Source: Pictodentalium vernedei
Lineage: Eukaryota; Mollusca; Scaphopoda; Dentaliida; Dentaliidae
Direction of reading: 5' to 3'
Assembly: GCA_031216915.1 (NCBI GenBank)
Contig: CM062289.1
Span: forward strand, 394,594,674 to 394,658,673
Length of the DNA: 64,000 nucleotides
Each line of letters opens with the position of its first letter. Position 1 is the first letter of the stretch. The notes beneath the pieces are model-generated. The model was not told where the DNA came from, did no database searches, and saw only the letters and a list, made by a program, of their open reading frames with translations. The translations under genes and the position numbers were made by a program. Shown here piece after piece: positions 10,751 to 22,227 of this stretch.

Positions 10751-11089
10751 GATTCTATTCGGGATTCAGTTCGAGCAGAAAATAAGGATTCACAGGGGCC
10801 AAAGTTCAATATTCAAAATGCATTGATATTAATAAAGTATTATCGTATTATCAATACATGTGACAAAGAAGTTTGCACAGTTGTGTTATATGTAATGGAA
10901 TTGAGTGACATATGAAATGATTGATGGTAACTGCCATTGTTGGCTTTCTATTTCGCTCCACACGTGTTTATTGTTTTGGTGTGTGCCCACCCTCACATTA
11001 CCCAACATCGGGAATGCTGATAAAGTCTATTAGATCTTCATAGCTTTATTTCATGAAAAGTTGCTGGAATGTGTTCGGACCCAAAATGT

Positions 11090-11569
11090 ATTTATTGGGG
11101 GTTTAATGACACTTTTTGGCAGCCAGGGTCACCTCCTGTCAGGACAGTTTTACAGGTAGAGGAATCTCTAGCACACGGAGAAAACCACCGAGCAATGGTG
11201 AGCAACTGTCAGACTCCTCAACGAAATAAATCTGTACAAGCAGGGTTACCATTAGTTGAAGACATGTGCACCATCGATGTGCAGTATGCCTTAGTACACA
11301 GTGCCACTGTGCCCCCACGTGGGCAATCAGGATTAAGTGCCTTGCCCACAAGCCTGAAAATAAGCAATCTGTCATTTACAAAATGAGGTTCCCAGAGGGT
11401 GAAATTGCTGATGCTAACCCATACAGCGGGCCAATTAATCCTCTTGGTATCTCTTTCTGGCTTGCTTGCCCAAGGATACAATCCAGTTACCCCTGTTAGG
11501 TCTCGAACCATAGACCTTTCGGTTTGAAGTCCAATGCCATAACCCCTAAGCCACTGCGCCTCTATTCAG
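11090..11569 (-). mobile_element. SINE S5, interrupted by E1
   Basis: Reverse-strand SINE: tail TTTATTGGGGGTTTAATGAC, body TGCCTTGCCCA | AAGGATACAATCCAG, head TCTCGAACCATAGACC and CTAAGCCACTGCGCC. The body is split at 11348 by the hAT MITE E1. Confidence 0.85.
11349..11464 (+). mobile_element. E1: short hAT MITE inside SINE S5
   Basis: 116 bp. Starts CAAGCCTGAAAATAAGCAAT and ends TCTTTCTGGCTTG, which are inverted. Perfect 8-bp duplication CTTGCCCA at 11341-11348 and 11465-11472. It is an internally deleted version of the 250-bp E copies. Confidence 0.9.
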
Positions 11570-11574
11570 ACCAT

Positions 11575-12160
11575 AAAAAATCTATGAATAGCTGCACAGT
11601 AATACAGATCTTCTCAATCTGTTCTTTAAAATAATGTGAAAAATACATTTGTTTATACCCATACATGTAACTTTTTACAGTGGAATCTTTAGCATCTATG
11701 GATGCTGGTGTGAATGAAGTTATCTGTATTGATCAAAAGAACTAGTGTCAAGCTTGTAATTTGTTAACAACAGATGTCTTCTTGTATTGTCAAGAATCAT
11801 TTTTCATCCATAATCTAATTAAAACAGAAAGTAGCCCCGTGGAGTACAACAACTATAGTGCTTCTCTACTTAATAAACACAACAGTACTTCTATCTTGAA
11901 ATGTGGGTGTGTTTAAGGTGGGGCAGTTGCAATTACAGATGACGTACAACAAGCTATTAATCGAAAATAGATTAGGTTTTCAGCTTTGGAATTCACTGAA
12001 AAAAAACCTTTCCACAATCCATTCCAATCAGGGGAAGTTAAGCTGAGTTTAAATGCTTTTTGAGAAAATTACTGGCTGGTTTTGGGTATTCATTACATTG
12101 GGTAAAGAGTTGCTTTTGTTGACATTTACTCTAAGGCTGTATAGTGTACAGGGTAAGTTA
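11575..12160. other. No recognised feature
   Basis: No repeat or coding signal apart from a stray TTACATTGGGTAAAGAGTT near 12094, a lone right end of a family A MITE. Confidence 0.4.
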
Positions 12161-12165
12161 TTCAG

Positions 12166-12375
12166 TTAACCCTTTACCTAACATAAAAAGCAGACGACAC
12201 TTGCAAAAAAAATTCTTGAATAACTATTATTTTTCATTTTTTGTCTCAAAAACATAGGTCATGACCCCTCATTGGAACGAGCTCGATGAGCTCGTTCCAA
12301 TGAGGGGTCATAACCTATGTTTTAGAGACAAAAAATGAAAAAATAATGAAAATTAATGGGCGAGTTTAGGGTTAA
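12166..12375 (+). mobile_element. A5: TTAA MITE family A, right arm deleted
   Basis: Left end and perfect core (ATTGGAACGAGCTCGATGAG) intact. The right arm jumps from AATTAATGGGCGAGTTTAG to GGGTTAA, losing the GGCCGTTACGTTGGGTA segment. Confidence 0.85.
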
Positions 12376-12386
12376 TAATATTTTTT

Positions 12387-13045
12387 AGCTCACCTGAGCA
12401 AAGCTCAAAGGGAGCTTTACTGATCACTTTCCGTCCATCGTTTGTCCATCTGTCCATCCGTCTGTCCATCCATCCGATATCAGCTTTATCGACTTCTGCT
12501 CCTAACCCCTGAGCCGAATTGAACCAAATTTGATATGCATGGACCTTATCATGTGTTAATTGAATTTTGTTCAAATAAAGTTGTCATGCTCAATAGGGAG
12601 AGGGTGGTAGAAAATGCTCCGACTTTTTTTTTTAAATCCCCTCATGAACCAGTGTGTACAATGACTTAATATTTGATATGAAGCTTCCTTCTGAGGCGTA
12701 GAATCAAATTTGTTCAAATGAAGTTCTTGGAGCAATATTTGCCCTTGGAATGGGAGGGGGTAAGTTTTTGGCCCCGCCCAAAATTTCTATTTTCTGAACC
12801 GATGGTCCGGTTTGAACAAAATTTGGTATGAGGTATTATTGTGTCATAAGTACTTGATTCATGCAACAACAAAAAATTCCTGTGTCCCTGTGGGAACCCC
12901 TGGAGCTTACAATAGAAGTATTTTCAAACGCCCATATTTCCCAAACCAGACGGAACAGAGAACTGATATTTGGTATGAAGCATCCTTATGACCAGTAGAA
13001 TGTAATGGTAAAAACAAATTGTTATCAGTTGTGTCAGGGTGTTCT
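12387..13045 (+). mobile_element. H2: pearl-like element, AGCTCACC subfamily, 3' truncated
   Basis: Left hairpin TTAGCTCACCTGAGCAAAGC with CCGTCCATC microsatellite, then body phrases shared with 48126, 56096 and 60965: GGCCCCGCCCAAAATTTCTA, TTTGGTATGAGGTATTATTG, GAACAGAGAACTGATATTTG. It lacks the CTTGTTT right end. Confidence 0.7.
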
Positions 13046-13119
13046 GTTGGAAAGTGCCTATCGGTTCTGTTACTACCAACAATGGGAGCTTTGATTTATC
13101 CAAATTTTGTTCATTAATA

Positions 13120-13345
13120 ATTGATTTGTTATAATGTATTGGAAAATGCCTAGTGGCTGCGTATTGACACTCCAATAAATTGTAACAAAACAATTTATAC
13201 AAACATTTTTTTTTTCTTCTGCAGAACAAACATCACTCTAATACATACAGTGTAAAGCCCCTATAGAGGCTGTCAGCACTTTTCAATAGAGCCATGATAG
13301 TGGCTTCTAGCACTATACCAGTTAAGCTTATCAAACTAGATATAA
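13120..13345 (+). repeat. Repeat R2 (hairpin plus CAGCACTTTTCAATA block)
   Basis: Contains GTTATAATGTATTGGAAAAT paired with ACACTCCAATAAATTGTAAC, then CTGTCAGCACTTTTCAATAG and AGTGGCTTCTAGCACT. A second copy spans 20195-21145 and is split by H5, so this copy serves as its empty site. Confidence 0.65.
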
Positions 13346-13523
13346 TAGGATGAAAGCTTTCATTTTTGGTTTTGATGGCCAAAATGTATGCACAGGAATT
13401 TTGTGGTCGTTGGTTTGAATATTCTGCAAATTACAGCACTATTCATTCAGTTAACTAGGATTTTCTCGAACCCATATGCAGTTAACATGTCAAATTTTTA
13501 TTAGGTGGTTGAGTGCCTAATTA

Positions 13524-13822
13524 TTATGCCTCCAACTTGAAAGAGTCAAAATGGTATCAAGTGGAGACCTCCGTCCGTCCATCTGTCTGTCCATTCATTC
13601 ATTCATCCATCCATCCGTACCAACATTTTTCCTTGTATCTCAGCCACTGATACTCCGATTTGAATGATATTTGATGTTGTGATAGAGCATCACGGAGGAA
13701 CGATACCTGTGTGGCATGAGTTTCTTCCACACATTTTTTCCAGAGTTATGGCCCTTTTTCACTCTTGACTTTTTGGTAGGTCAGGGGCATTGGCCCATGC
13801 TTTGTGTTGCCCCTCTTGTTTT
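13524..13822 (+). mobile_element. H3: short pearl-like element
   Basis: ATTATGCCTCCAACTTG left end, CCGTCCGTCC/CATTCATTC/CATCCATCC microsatellite, one core unit with CCACTGATACTCCGATTTG and AGAGTTATGGCCCTTTTTC, right hairpin GGGCATTGGCCC and end CTCTTGTTTT. Confidence 0.75.
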
Positions 13823-13935
13823 GGATCAAAATTTGTTTACATGTTTCTGCCTTGTTATAATTTATTGGAGAGTGCCTCTCACATCAGTTGTAACAAGCCA
13901 AATCCAAAGTGGCTAAATAATTTCATTTCAAAGAC

Positions 13936-15950
13936 TAGTGTTCAACCGATTACCAAAAATGGCCGCTGACTGATTACCAGTTATTTGGGCCCACACCCAG
14001 CCGATTCCAATGCCAATTCCGATTGTAATACTGTGCACAACTAGATGAGTCGAGGCTTGAAAGAACTAAATTAAATTGAACATATTTCACATTGTTAAAT
14101 GTCGTTGACTCCGGTTGCAGTAAAATGACCAGACGCGCCCATTTGGGTGGTACACCACCCAAGTGCAGTGCGACTGGTCATTTTTCTGCAGCCTGAGTCA
14201 ATGGAGTGCAACCTTCACTTTTTCCGGTATGAACTGGTGATTGACGCAAGTATGCTCAATTGTAAGCTTCACATGTCGTTTAACTTGTATTTCCCATAAA
14301 GGGGCATCTAGAGAGATTAAGATTACTCATTGTGGTGGTTTTTCAACTTTATTGAATGGGTGCATCAGATTTTGCGCAGAACTTCCATATGGAAGTGCTA
14401 ATTTGAATAATTTTTTGTGTGAATGTTTAGTACCATGGGATACATCACATATTATATGGGTTTTTTTCTCGTGCATAAATTATGCCAATTAGACTAACTT
14501 TGATCTATTTAGTGTTACTTTTCAGCACTGTATCATTGACATCATTAGCTCAACTTTGGCGAAGCCAAATTTGAGGTATTGTCATGGCCCATTGTCCATC
14601 GTCCGTCCCTCCGTCCGTCTGTCCATTGTGCCATCAACACGGCTCGGGCTAGAGGCCGTATTTATGAACCGATCTTTACAAAACTTCTTGGGTACCTTTG
14701 TTATCACCTTGGGACGAGAACGAGTGTTTTGGGGTCCAGTCCAAAATTCAAGATGGCCACTGGCAGCCATTTTGTACAAAATTAGGTGCAATCAAATTTT
14801 TGCGCAGAACTTCCATATAAAAGCTCTGATTTGAATAATTTTTTGTATGAATGTTTAGTACCATGGGATACATCACATATAATACAGGTTCTTTTCTCGT
14901 GTGTAAATTATGCAAATTAGACTAACTTTGATTTATTTAGTGTTACTTTCAGCACTGTAAGGGCAATTACCAATATGGCTCAGGCTAGAGGCCGTATTTA
15001 TGAACCGATCTTTACAAAACTTCTTGGGTACCTTTGTTATCACCGTGGGATGAGAACGCATGTTTTGGGGTCGGGTCTAAAATTCAAGATGGCCGCTGTC
15101 AGCCATTTTGTACAAAATTAGGTGCATCAGATTTTTGTGCAGAACTTCCATATGGAAGCGCTGATTTGAATAATTTTTTGTGTGAATGTTCAGTACCATG
15201 GGATACATCACATATTTTACTGGTTTTTTTTCTTGTGCATAAATTATGCCAATTAGACTAACTTTGATCTATTTAGTGCTACATTCAGCACTGTAACTGC
15301 AAATTGCCAATACGGCTCGGGCTAGAGGCCGTATTTATGAACCGATCTTTACGGAACTTCTTGGATATCTTTGTTATCACCGTGGGACGAGAACGAGTGT
15401 TTTGGGGTCCAGTCCGAAATTCAAGATGGCCACCAGCAGCCATTTTGTACAAAATTTTTTGCAATCAGTTTTTTGCTCAGAACTTCTGTATGAAAGCTCT
15501 GATTTGAATCAATTTTTGTGTGAATGTTTACTAACATGAGATGCATTACATATAATACTTATGTCCTATTCTTTAGATCATTGCAATCATCTTGTAATTG
15601 ATTTACTATGGTTGACGTGGTCACAACAAAACTCCTTTTTCTCTTATTCATTATTGTTGACTTGGTCACAACAAATACTGATTCCTGTCATATTCATTAT
15701 TGTTGACCTGGTCACAGCAAATACTAATTCCTGTCATATTCAAAGTTGAGCTACAGTGTCATTGACCCTTTCATTTAACATTAACAATTGAACATTTGCA
15801 GAAGATACTAAAATGTGGTTAAAGAATCATCACAAAAAAATGCTTGATAACAATCGGTTGAACCGATGTTCCAGAAGCCGTTGCTGTCGTCTCCGATTGC
15901 CCACAATCGGCCAATTGGGGTGGCCGATTCTGATCATTGGTTGAACACAA
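13936..15950. mobile_element. hAT-type element, 2.0 kb, host of H4
   Basis: Ends TAGTGTTCAACCGATTACC and, inverted, TTGTGTTCAACCAATGATC. Perfect 8-bp duplication TCAAAGAC at 13928-13935 and 15951-15958. Subterminal GCCGATT repeats. An internal foldback lies near 14100-14205 (GCAGTAAAATGACCAG with CTGGTCATTTTTCTGC). Most of the interior is the tandem pearl-like DNA H4. No transposase frame. Confidence 0.87.
14345..15760 (+). mobile_element. H4: pearl-like element with 337-bp tandem units
   Basis: Left end TTAGCTCAACTTTGGCGAAG at 14546 and CCGTCCCTCCGTCCGTCTG microsatellite. Three units of about 337 bp follow, with GAACCGATCTTTAC at 14666, 15002 and 15339. The inverted left motif AAAGTTGAGCTA is at 15741-15752. 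A part-unit (14345-14545) precedes the left end. Near the right are three units of about 45 bp with TTGACTTGGTCACAACAAAT. Confidence 0.75.
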
Positions 15951-16104
15951 TCAAAGACATCAAGCACATCCACAAAAATAAATGAAGCCATTAAGTTGCA
16001 GTACCGGACATCAGAATAAAACCCAAATATAGGCTCCCAGTAGTTTGAGTACCTATTAAGGTGTGGTAAATGACTAGATGTTTGAAAAGTATATGCAATT
16101 AACC

Positions 16105-16317
16105 CTTCCCTGTGGATACCCTGTGAAGTGAGGCAGTGCTTGTTTACTGTGGTGAACATGCTCTCATTTACTGGTGAAATAGGACCCTGTAACCAATGCC
16201 TGAGGCTGTAGTCCTCTGAAATGAGCAACATGGGTATAAGTGATTGGCTGGGCTTGTTGCTGTTACAAATAACTATTCTGCAGAACTATGTGACTTTAAA
16301 CACCAATAAATGAATAA
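16105..16317 (+). mobile_element. SINE type 2, copy 3
   Basis: The same organisation as 8095-8318 (GATACCCTGTGAAGTGAGGC, GTAACCAATGCCTGAGG, GAACTATGTGACTTTAAACA then AATAAATG). Its tail is joined directly to the TTAA MITE A6 at 16318. Confidence 0.6.
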
Positions 16318-16548
16318 TTAACCCTTAATCAAACACAAATAGAGGACGAATTCTTCAACTGAAATTTTTTATTTTTAAATCAAAAACAGCTTATAAATTG
16401 TATATCATTGGAATAAGCTCACTGAGCTTGTTTTCAGTGATGGGGATCATAAACTATATTTCTGAGGCAAAATTGAAAAAATAATAAAATTTGAATTTTT
16501 ATGAACAGGACTAGCTGATTGTGGCCATTGTCTTTAGTAAATGGTTAA
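16318..16548 (+). mobile_element. A6: decayed TTAA MITE related to family A
   Basis: TTAA at both ends, ends CCCTTAATCAAACACAAATA and TTTAGTAAATGG. The core is reduced to GGAATAAGCTCACTGAGCTT. Much more diverged than the other copies. Confidence 0.65.
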
Positions 16549-16949
16549 CATGATTATTCTATTAACCAATATGTGAATAATGGGAATCACTAAACAACTC
16601 ATACTGTACATTCGGTTGGCTATGTATGGTTTTTCTAACTGCATTGGGAACTGTGCTCAGGGCATCTGCAACTTGGGAACTTACCGTTATGGAAAGAGAA
16701 TGGAATTTGAAAATTTGCAAAAAGTTTGTCTTTCAGTTACTTTCAGCTCCATGACTATTCGGCATGACTACATCATGTTTATTGCAAGTTAAGGAATTGG
16801 GAATTATTGACTGTATACCCTGGGATATTACGAAAAAATAGACTCAATTGCATTGGGAATGAATGGATCTTGTAAAGAGACCCTGAAGACCACAAGGAAA
16901 AACCCTGCTGTGATAACATTCAAATTTTCACTGGATATTCACATGTAGA

Positions 16950-17510
16950 GCAGAGTTCCTGCACCTCCTTGAATTCCTTGAAAGTCCTTGAATCTCAAAA
17001 CACCCTCCCAAGGACCTGGAAACTCCTTGAATATTGAAGGCCATCCTGGAAACTCCTGGAAATGGAGTCAGCTATGCATAGACAGTGTGCTATTTCAAAA
17101 TACTGTACATCTGATGTCCATTCTGTTACCTTTTTACCTAGTAGCAGACGGCACTTGTGAAAAAATTACTGTGCATTCGAACATTTTTATTTTTTCCAAA
17201 ACATAGGTTGTGACCTCTCATTGGAACGAGCGTGATACGCTCGTTCCAATGAGAGTCATAACCTGTGTTTCAGAAGCAATAAATGAAAATATAAAAAGAT
17301 TGAACAGTGATTTTCATGGAAAGTGCTGGCCATTTTTTTCCGTAAGCTTAGGTAAAGGGTCGAGTTATATTTCCTGTCTCTTAGATGCAAGTGGAAAATG
17401 TTTCCTGGGAAATCCTTGAATTTTGTCTGTTTTTCTCGTTGAAATTCCTTGAAAAAGCACTAAAAACCTCCTTGAAACTCCTCGAATTTGCTTAGAGGTT
17501 TGGTGCAGGA
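16950..17510. mobile_element. Probable hAT element with CTTGAA repeats
   Basis: Left AGAGTTCCTGCACCTCCTTG and right GGTTTGGTGCAGGAAACC are inverted. The interior has repeated CCTTGAA/CTGGAAACTCC motifs. Contains the MITE A7. I could not confirm an 8-bp duplication. Confidence 0.5.
17128..17358 (+). mobile_element. A7: family A MITE, edges decayed
   Basis: TTTTTACCTAGTAGCAGACG start, palindromic core GAACGAGCGTGATACGCTCG, AAGCTTAGGTAAAGGGT end. The TTAA duplication is lost. Confidence 0.7.
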
Positions 17511-17533
17511 AACCTGAAGGGGCACCCAACACT

Positions 17534-17774
17534 TTAACCCTTTTAATATGAGAGACCCATTGTCTGGCCCAGAAACATGATATGTCATACTTTGATTTAG
17601 TAAGATGGCTGCTAAGTTAAGGTGTGGGGTAGACCAATCAATATTTTCAACATGCAACCCCAAGGCTGCATGTTGAAAATATTAATTGGTCTAGACCTAA
17701 ATAATAAATATGGACTCTTCCAATAGCTTTCATTGAACTGACAAGGACGATACCACAAGGGTTCTAAGGGTTAA
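17534..17774 (+). mobile_element. C1: TTAA MITE family C
   Basis: TTAA both sides, ends CCCTTTTAATATGAG and GGTTCTAAGGG. Central palindrome ATATTTTCAACATGCAACCC with GGCTGCATGTTGAAAATATT. Shares a body with 33921-35100 and 18035-19057. Confidence 0.82.
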
Positions 17775-18055
17775 CATGGTAATATAATGAATATAATATT
17801 TGATTAATTGTATGTAGATGACAGAAATATTATTCTGAAGCGTACTTAATTTAACATTGAATATGTATTGGTTTTCATTTCACTGACTGTTGATAATTGA
17901 GTCTAAATAGATGTAGGTGCATCCAACTCTTCATATTATTTTTCTGCAAAAGGAAATCAAGACATGATTTTTTATTCTGTCGACTTGTTTTGTTCTGAAG
18001 GTATATTAGTTTTTCTCTTAAGTTTTCGCCATTCTTAACCCTTTAAACCCTGATA

Positions 18056-18842
18056 CAGGCTTGGCATTCTGAAAAATGCAGGAGGGCAAAAAATCGCTCT
18101 CCTCAATCAGCTTAGGAGAGCAATTAGCTTTACACAGCATTTTAAGTATACAGTTGAACAATCTCATTGAAACTGAAACCAACAGACTACATCAGTGATT
18201 TTATTAACTTTCCTAAGGTAAAGCGAAATCTCTTAGACATCTAGATGTCTCACTCAACAACCGAACACACACTTGACAAGACCTGTGTGTGTACCCAGAC
18301 CTGTTCTAGAAAGTCATACGCCTACCACTACCACCTTCAACCCCCCAAGGGGGGTTGAAGGGGTAGTGGTAGGCGTATGACTTTCTTGGACAACAGGTCT
18401 GCTTGAATCTACAGCCACATCCTGGTGCAAGTGCTTCAAGTGACAGGATAGTAGTAATGGTAGTATTTTTTAGTGTCAATATTCCTTGAATAATTACCCC
18501 TCAAATTGTGTTATGTCAGTTGTTGAACTTGAAACTGACTGAAAAAAAATATATTGCTGTGACCCATTTTGCTTCAAATGATTGCAACTGTGTTTGGGTA
18601 TGGTTGCAGCCATTACCTTTTACCACTAAACCACTTTCAAAATGAAATTGCGTGATGCTATGTGACTTCGAAGTTAAATTACATTTTTGCTTTACAACAA
18701 AAATTTAATGTGACCATAATACATGTAATCTCAATCATCCCAGACCAAAATATTTAGGAGGGCAATTTTTCGCTCTCCTTAATTCTTTCAGGAGGGCAGT
18801 AAGGAGAGCTAAAAAATCGCTCTCCTGAAATTGCCAAGCCTG
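18056..18842. mobile_element. hAT-like element with long internal hairpin
   Basis: Ends CAGGCTTGGCA and TGCCAAGCCTG are exact inverses. The flanking CTGATA is repeated at the right edge (at least 6 bp of duplication). Subterminal AGGAGAGCGATTTTTT-like repeats. The interior holds the 18297-18402 hairpin. Confidence 0.65.
18297..18402. repeat. Long hairpin of about 105 bp
   Basis: AGACCTGTT, AAAGTCATACGCCTACCACT and TTCAACCCCCC pair with GGGGGGTTGAA, AGTGGTAGGCGTATGACTTT and AACAGGTCT; only a few bases are unpaired. Recent or constrained, because the two arms are nearly identical. Confidence 0.85.
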
Positions 18843-19053
18843 CTGATAGTGTCTTCCAAGTCAGTTCAATGACAGCAGTTGGAGGAGTCCATATTCATTA
18901 ACGGGGTAGACAATTTTCAGTGTGCAGCCCAAAGGCTGCACATTGAAAATATTGATTGGTTTCCTTACATATGCACTGAGCAATCATTGTACTTGGTGAA
19001 ATGAGGACGTATCATGTTCCTGGACTGGAAAAGCGGCCTTTAGGTTTCTAGAG

Positions 19054-19152
19054 GTTAACTCTTTATATAAATTGACTGAATGATGACATTTGAAAAAAAA
19101 ATTCATGAATAACTATTAACTTTCAGTTTGTCTGTGTTGGGTAAAGGGCTAA
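19054..19152 (+). mobile_element. A8: family A deletion derivative
   Basis: TTAACTCTTTATATAAATTG, ATGACATTTGAAAAAAAAAT and GAATAACTATTAAC, then directly GTGTTGGGTAAAGGGCTAA. The core palindrome is missing. A further degraded copy seems to follow to about 19340. Confidence 0.45.
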
Positions 19153-19484
19153 CTCTACCCTACCATGACTAGAAGACGTGCAAAAATATTCTTACGTAAC
19201 TAAAAAAAATAATTTAAATTTTTGCCCCTAAAACTTAAGCCCAATGACCCAGTGATTGGAACAATAAATGAAACTTGAATGGCTATTTTTGTGAAGATTG
19301 CTGGCCAGATACAGCAGTTGCATTAGGTGGAGGCTCAACCCTTTACCTACTGCAACAGATCTTTAACGGGTTGAGTGCTAAATTATTTTTCAAAGATGAT
19401 TTGAAACATGAGTATTTTTTCCAAAGATGTCATGCAACCATCAAGGGAAGCTGGTGTACATGTGTGAGTCTGTCCCACTTGTTA

Positions 19485-20140
19485 GTTATAGTTGACCAAA
19501 TCAAATGAAATTTGATATGTAGGTGTATAAACATAAAATACAGGTCAAGTTCAAATTGGGTTAATGTTCGACAATTTTTGCCAGAGTTGTGCCCCTTTTT
19601 TTACTTCAAAAATTTATTTTATTTGGTTTCCCGATGATAACTTCAGTTATAGCTGGCCAAATCCAATGAAATTTGGTGTCTATGTGTATCAATGTAACAT
19701 ACAGTTCAGGTTCGAATCGGGGTGTGGTTTGACAAATTTTGCCAGAGTTATGCCCCTTTTTCCACTTCAAAAATTCTTTTCTTTTTGTTTCCTGATGATA
19801 ATTTCAGTTTTAGTTGGCCAAATCAAATGAAAATTGGTATGTAGGTGTATCAATGTAACATACAGGTCAAGTTCGATTAAGGGTGTGGTCCGACAAGCTT
19901 TGTCAGAGTTATGCCCCTTTTTTGACTTAGAAAATTCTTCTTTTTTTTGGAGGGGAGGGGGGGTCCTGATGATAACTTTAGTTGCTGTTGACCTATTCAA
20001 ATAAAATTTGGTGTGTAGGTGTATCAACAACATACAGGTCAAGTTCAAATCAGGGTTTGGTCCAACATTTTTTGACAGAGTTATGTTCCTTTTTCAACTT
20101 CGAAAAATTCACTTTTTTTTCAAATCTCGAATTGCACACT
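19485..20140 (+). mobile_element. H10: pearl-like tandem array
   Basis: Four units of about 160-170 bp, each with GCCAGAGTTATGCCCCTTTT, a GATGATAACTTCAGTT-like motif, AATGAAATTTGGTGTG and ACATACAGGTCAAGTTC. Ends are not resolved. Confidence 0.7.
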
Positions 20141-20282
20141 TCGTTTGGGGGACGTGTGGCCGGGCGGCCTTTTATTTAGCAAAAGGTTGTTCTTGAGCAA
20201 TTGTTTTGTTGCAGTTTATTGAAGAGTGCCTGTTGGCACTCTCCAATAAATTGTAACAAAACATTTTTATATAGACATTTAT

Positions 20283-21033
20283 TTTTATGCCACCCAACTT
20301 AAATTATGCCACCCGACTTAAGTTGGGTGGCATATAGTGATTGAAGTGTGCGTGTGTCCATCCGTCCATGTGTGTGTCTGTGTGTGTGTGTCCCCGAGCC
20401 AATAACTCGAAAACTGTTATGGCCACAGTCATCAAACTTCACACAATTATAAAGGACCATGGGAGGATGTGTCACACACCATAGCCGGGTTCGTACCTTC
20501 AAGGTCAAGGTCACATTTCAAGGTCGCACTAAAAATCAGTCAATATTCGTGTCTCAGCCATAACTCAGAAAGGAATCATAGTACAATTGTTAAACTTTTT
20601 ACAAATGTTAAGGACAGTCAGAAGGTGTGTCACGTATAATAGTTTCCACTGCATCTGCAAGGTGAAGGTCACAATTGACTTTCATGTGTTCAGGGTCACA
20701 AATCGTGTCTCAAGCATAACTCCAAAACTATCAGGGCTACAGTCATCAAACTTCACACAATTATAAAGGACCATGGGAGGATGTGTCACACACCATAGCC
20801 AGGTTCGTACCTTCAAGGTCAAGGTCACATTTGAAGGTCACACTAAAAATTGGTCAATATTCGTGTCTCAGCCATAACTCAAAAACGAATCATAGTACAT
20901 TTGTTAAACTTTTTACAAATGTTAAGGACAGTCAGAAGGTGTGTCGCATATAATAGTTTCCAGCCACATCTACAAGGTGAAGGTCAAAGGGGGAGGGGGG
21001 GCATGTGTTACCTTAGTAATATTCTTCTTGTTT
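20283..21033 (+). mobile_element. H5: pearl-like element with 314-bp tandem units
   Basis: Left hairpin TGCCACCCGACTTAAGTTGGGTGGCA, then CCATCCGTCC and TGTGTGTCTG repeats. Two units of about 314 bp follow (CATCAAACTTCACACAATTA at 20430 and 20744). Right end GGGGGGGCATGTG with TTCTTGTTT. It splits repeat R2, and the flanks rejoin in a T run. Confidence 0.8.
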
Positions 21034-21439
21034 ACTGCTAAGAAAACAACAAGCCTATGCAAACAGTGTCAAGTGACTATAGTGGCTTTCAGCACTTTTC
21101 AATAAAGCCATGATAGTGGCTTCTAGCACTCGACCAGTTAAATACACTCAAATTACCAATGGAAAGCGGTTTGCCCAAATTATAGGTTCATCTGAATAAC
21201 CTTCCTGGTAAAAGTACCATGACTTCATGTCTCCATGATCCCCCAAAATAAAAATTATTAACTTGGACAGAGTATTACCTGAGGAAATGGCTAGTTTTGG
21301 ATCTGTACTATCAAAAGTTTCTCCTACCAGGCCTAACCATGGCCAGCATGACAGGTCCTGTGATCTTCACCCATTGTACTCAAATTAGAACAGTCTGAAG
21401 GTCGTGGTGTAACATATTTGACCAGTGCTATTCACAAAG

Positions 21440-21614
21440 ATTACCATTAAGTTTTTATTATCTTTTCTTCAAAACATAGCTTATTACCCCTTGTTGGAAT
21501 GAGCTCATCATAAACTATGTTTTGAGGTAAAATTTACAAATTTTTTGTTTTGGAAATTCAAGAATTTTTATTTGCAAATGGTCTCAGCTAATTGTATTGG
21601 GTAAAGGATTTGTA
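21440..21614 (+). mobile_element. A9: decayed family A MITE
   Basis: CAAAACATAGCTTATTACCCC, GGAATGAGCTCATCATAAAC (half the core lost) and right end TGTATTGGGTAAAGGATT. Left end missing. Confidence 0.55.
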
Positions 21615-21619
21615 AAAGT

Positions 21620-22225
21620 ACAGTTATTGGCAATCAGCCAGAAAATCAGTAGTTGTTAAACAGGTCTATAATATCACTGTGTATTGGTCATAACCCTATT
21701 TAATGGTGTAAACATTGAGAAAACGATTATGTAACATTTCATTACAAGACTTTTACCAGTTTTTCACAAGTTTGAATAACCTGTTCAAATAGTGAACAGC
21801 TATTTATTACACCTATAAATTAACCCATATATTAAATAACTGTTAGAGAATTCACTTTCCTTCTTGCTAGAAATTTCATAGAGCAGAATTTCCAACATTT
21901 CCATTAAATCTTAATTATATGTAAGGCATTGGTATTTGAAAGGATGTTGAAATTACAGGTTAGAAGAGTTGCCACCAGATGTCACAATCAACTGTATAAT
22001 CACAGATTAACTTAGCATTATTATTATTACTGAAGTGGATATTTCATTAAGTGGATTTAATGTTTCCATTGACCTATTGACCATTGAAAATTGTATCCAT
22101 GCAACGGACTAAGTGTTTATTCAGCAAGGAACAGTTGGAGTTTTTTCCTTTTTCATAATGGTGATACAACTATGATTGGTAGGTACTTTCTTAGCTTCCT
22201 GTATCGGACTAATAGGAGTGGTATT
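21620..22225. other. No recognised feature
   Basis: AT-rich, stop-rich on both strands, and no similarity to the repeats of this window. Confidence 0.45.
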
Positions 22226-22227
22226 TC

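Larger units (their letters stand above)
18035..19057 (-). mobile_element. C3: TTAA MITE family C, split by a hAT element
   Basis: Starts TTAACCCTTTAAACCCTG and ends at TTAA 19054-19057. The body (GTGTCTTCCAAGTCAGTTCA, core TGCAGCCCAAAGGCTGCA) is family C reversed. A hAT-like element occupies 18056-18842. Confidence 0.7.

Noticed and set aside
12387..12430. Canonical Helitron 3' end (hairpin plus CTAA when read in reverse)
   Set aside because: The opposite end lacks the TC start, and the subterminal inverted motifs, microsatellite and tandem core fit pearl/HINE-type elements better.
15830..16231. 133-codon minus-strand frame
   Set aside because: It runs across the right end of a hAT element and into SINE type 2, so it is a chance fusion of repeats.
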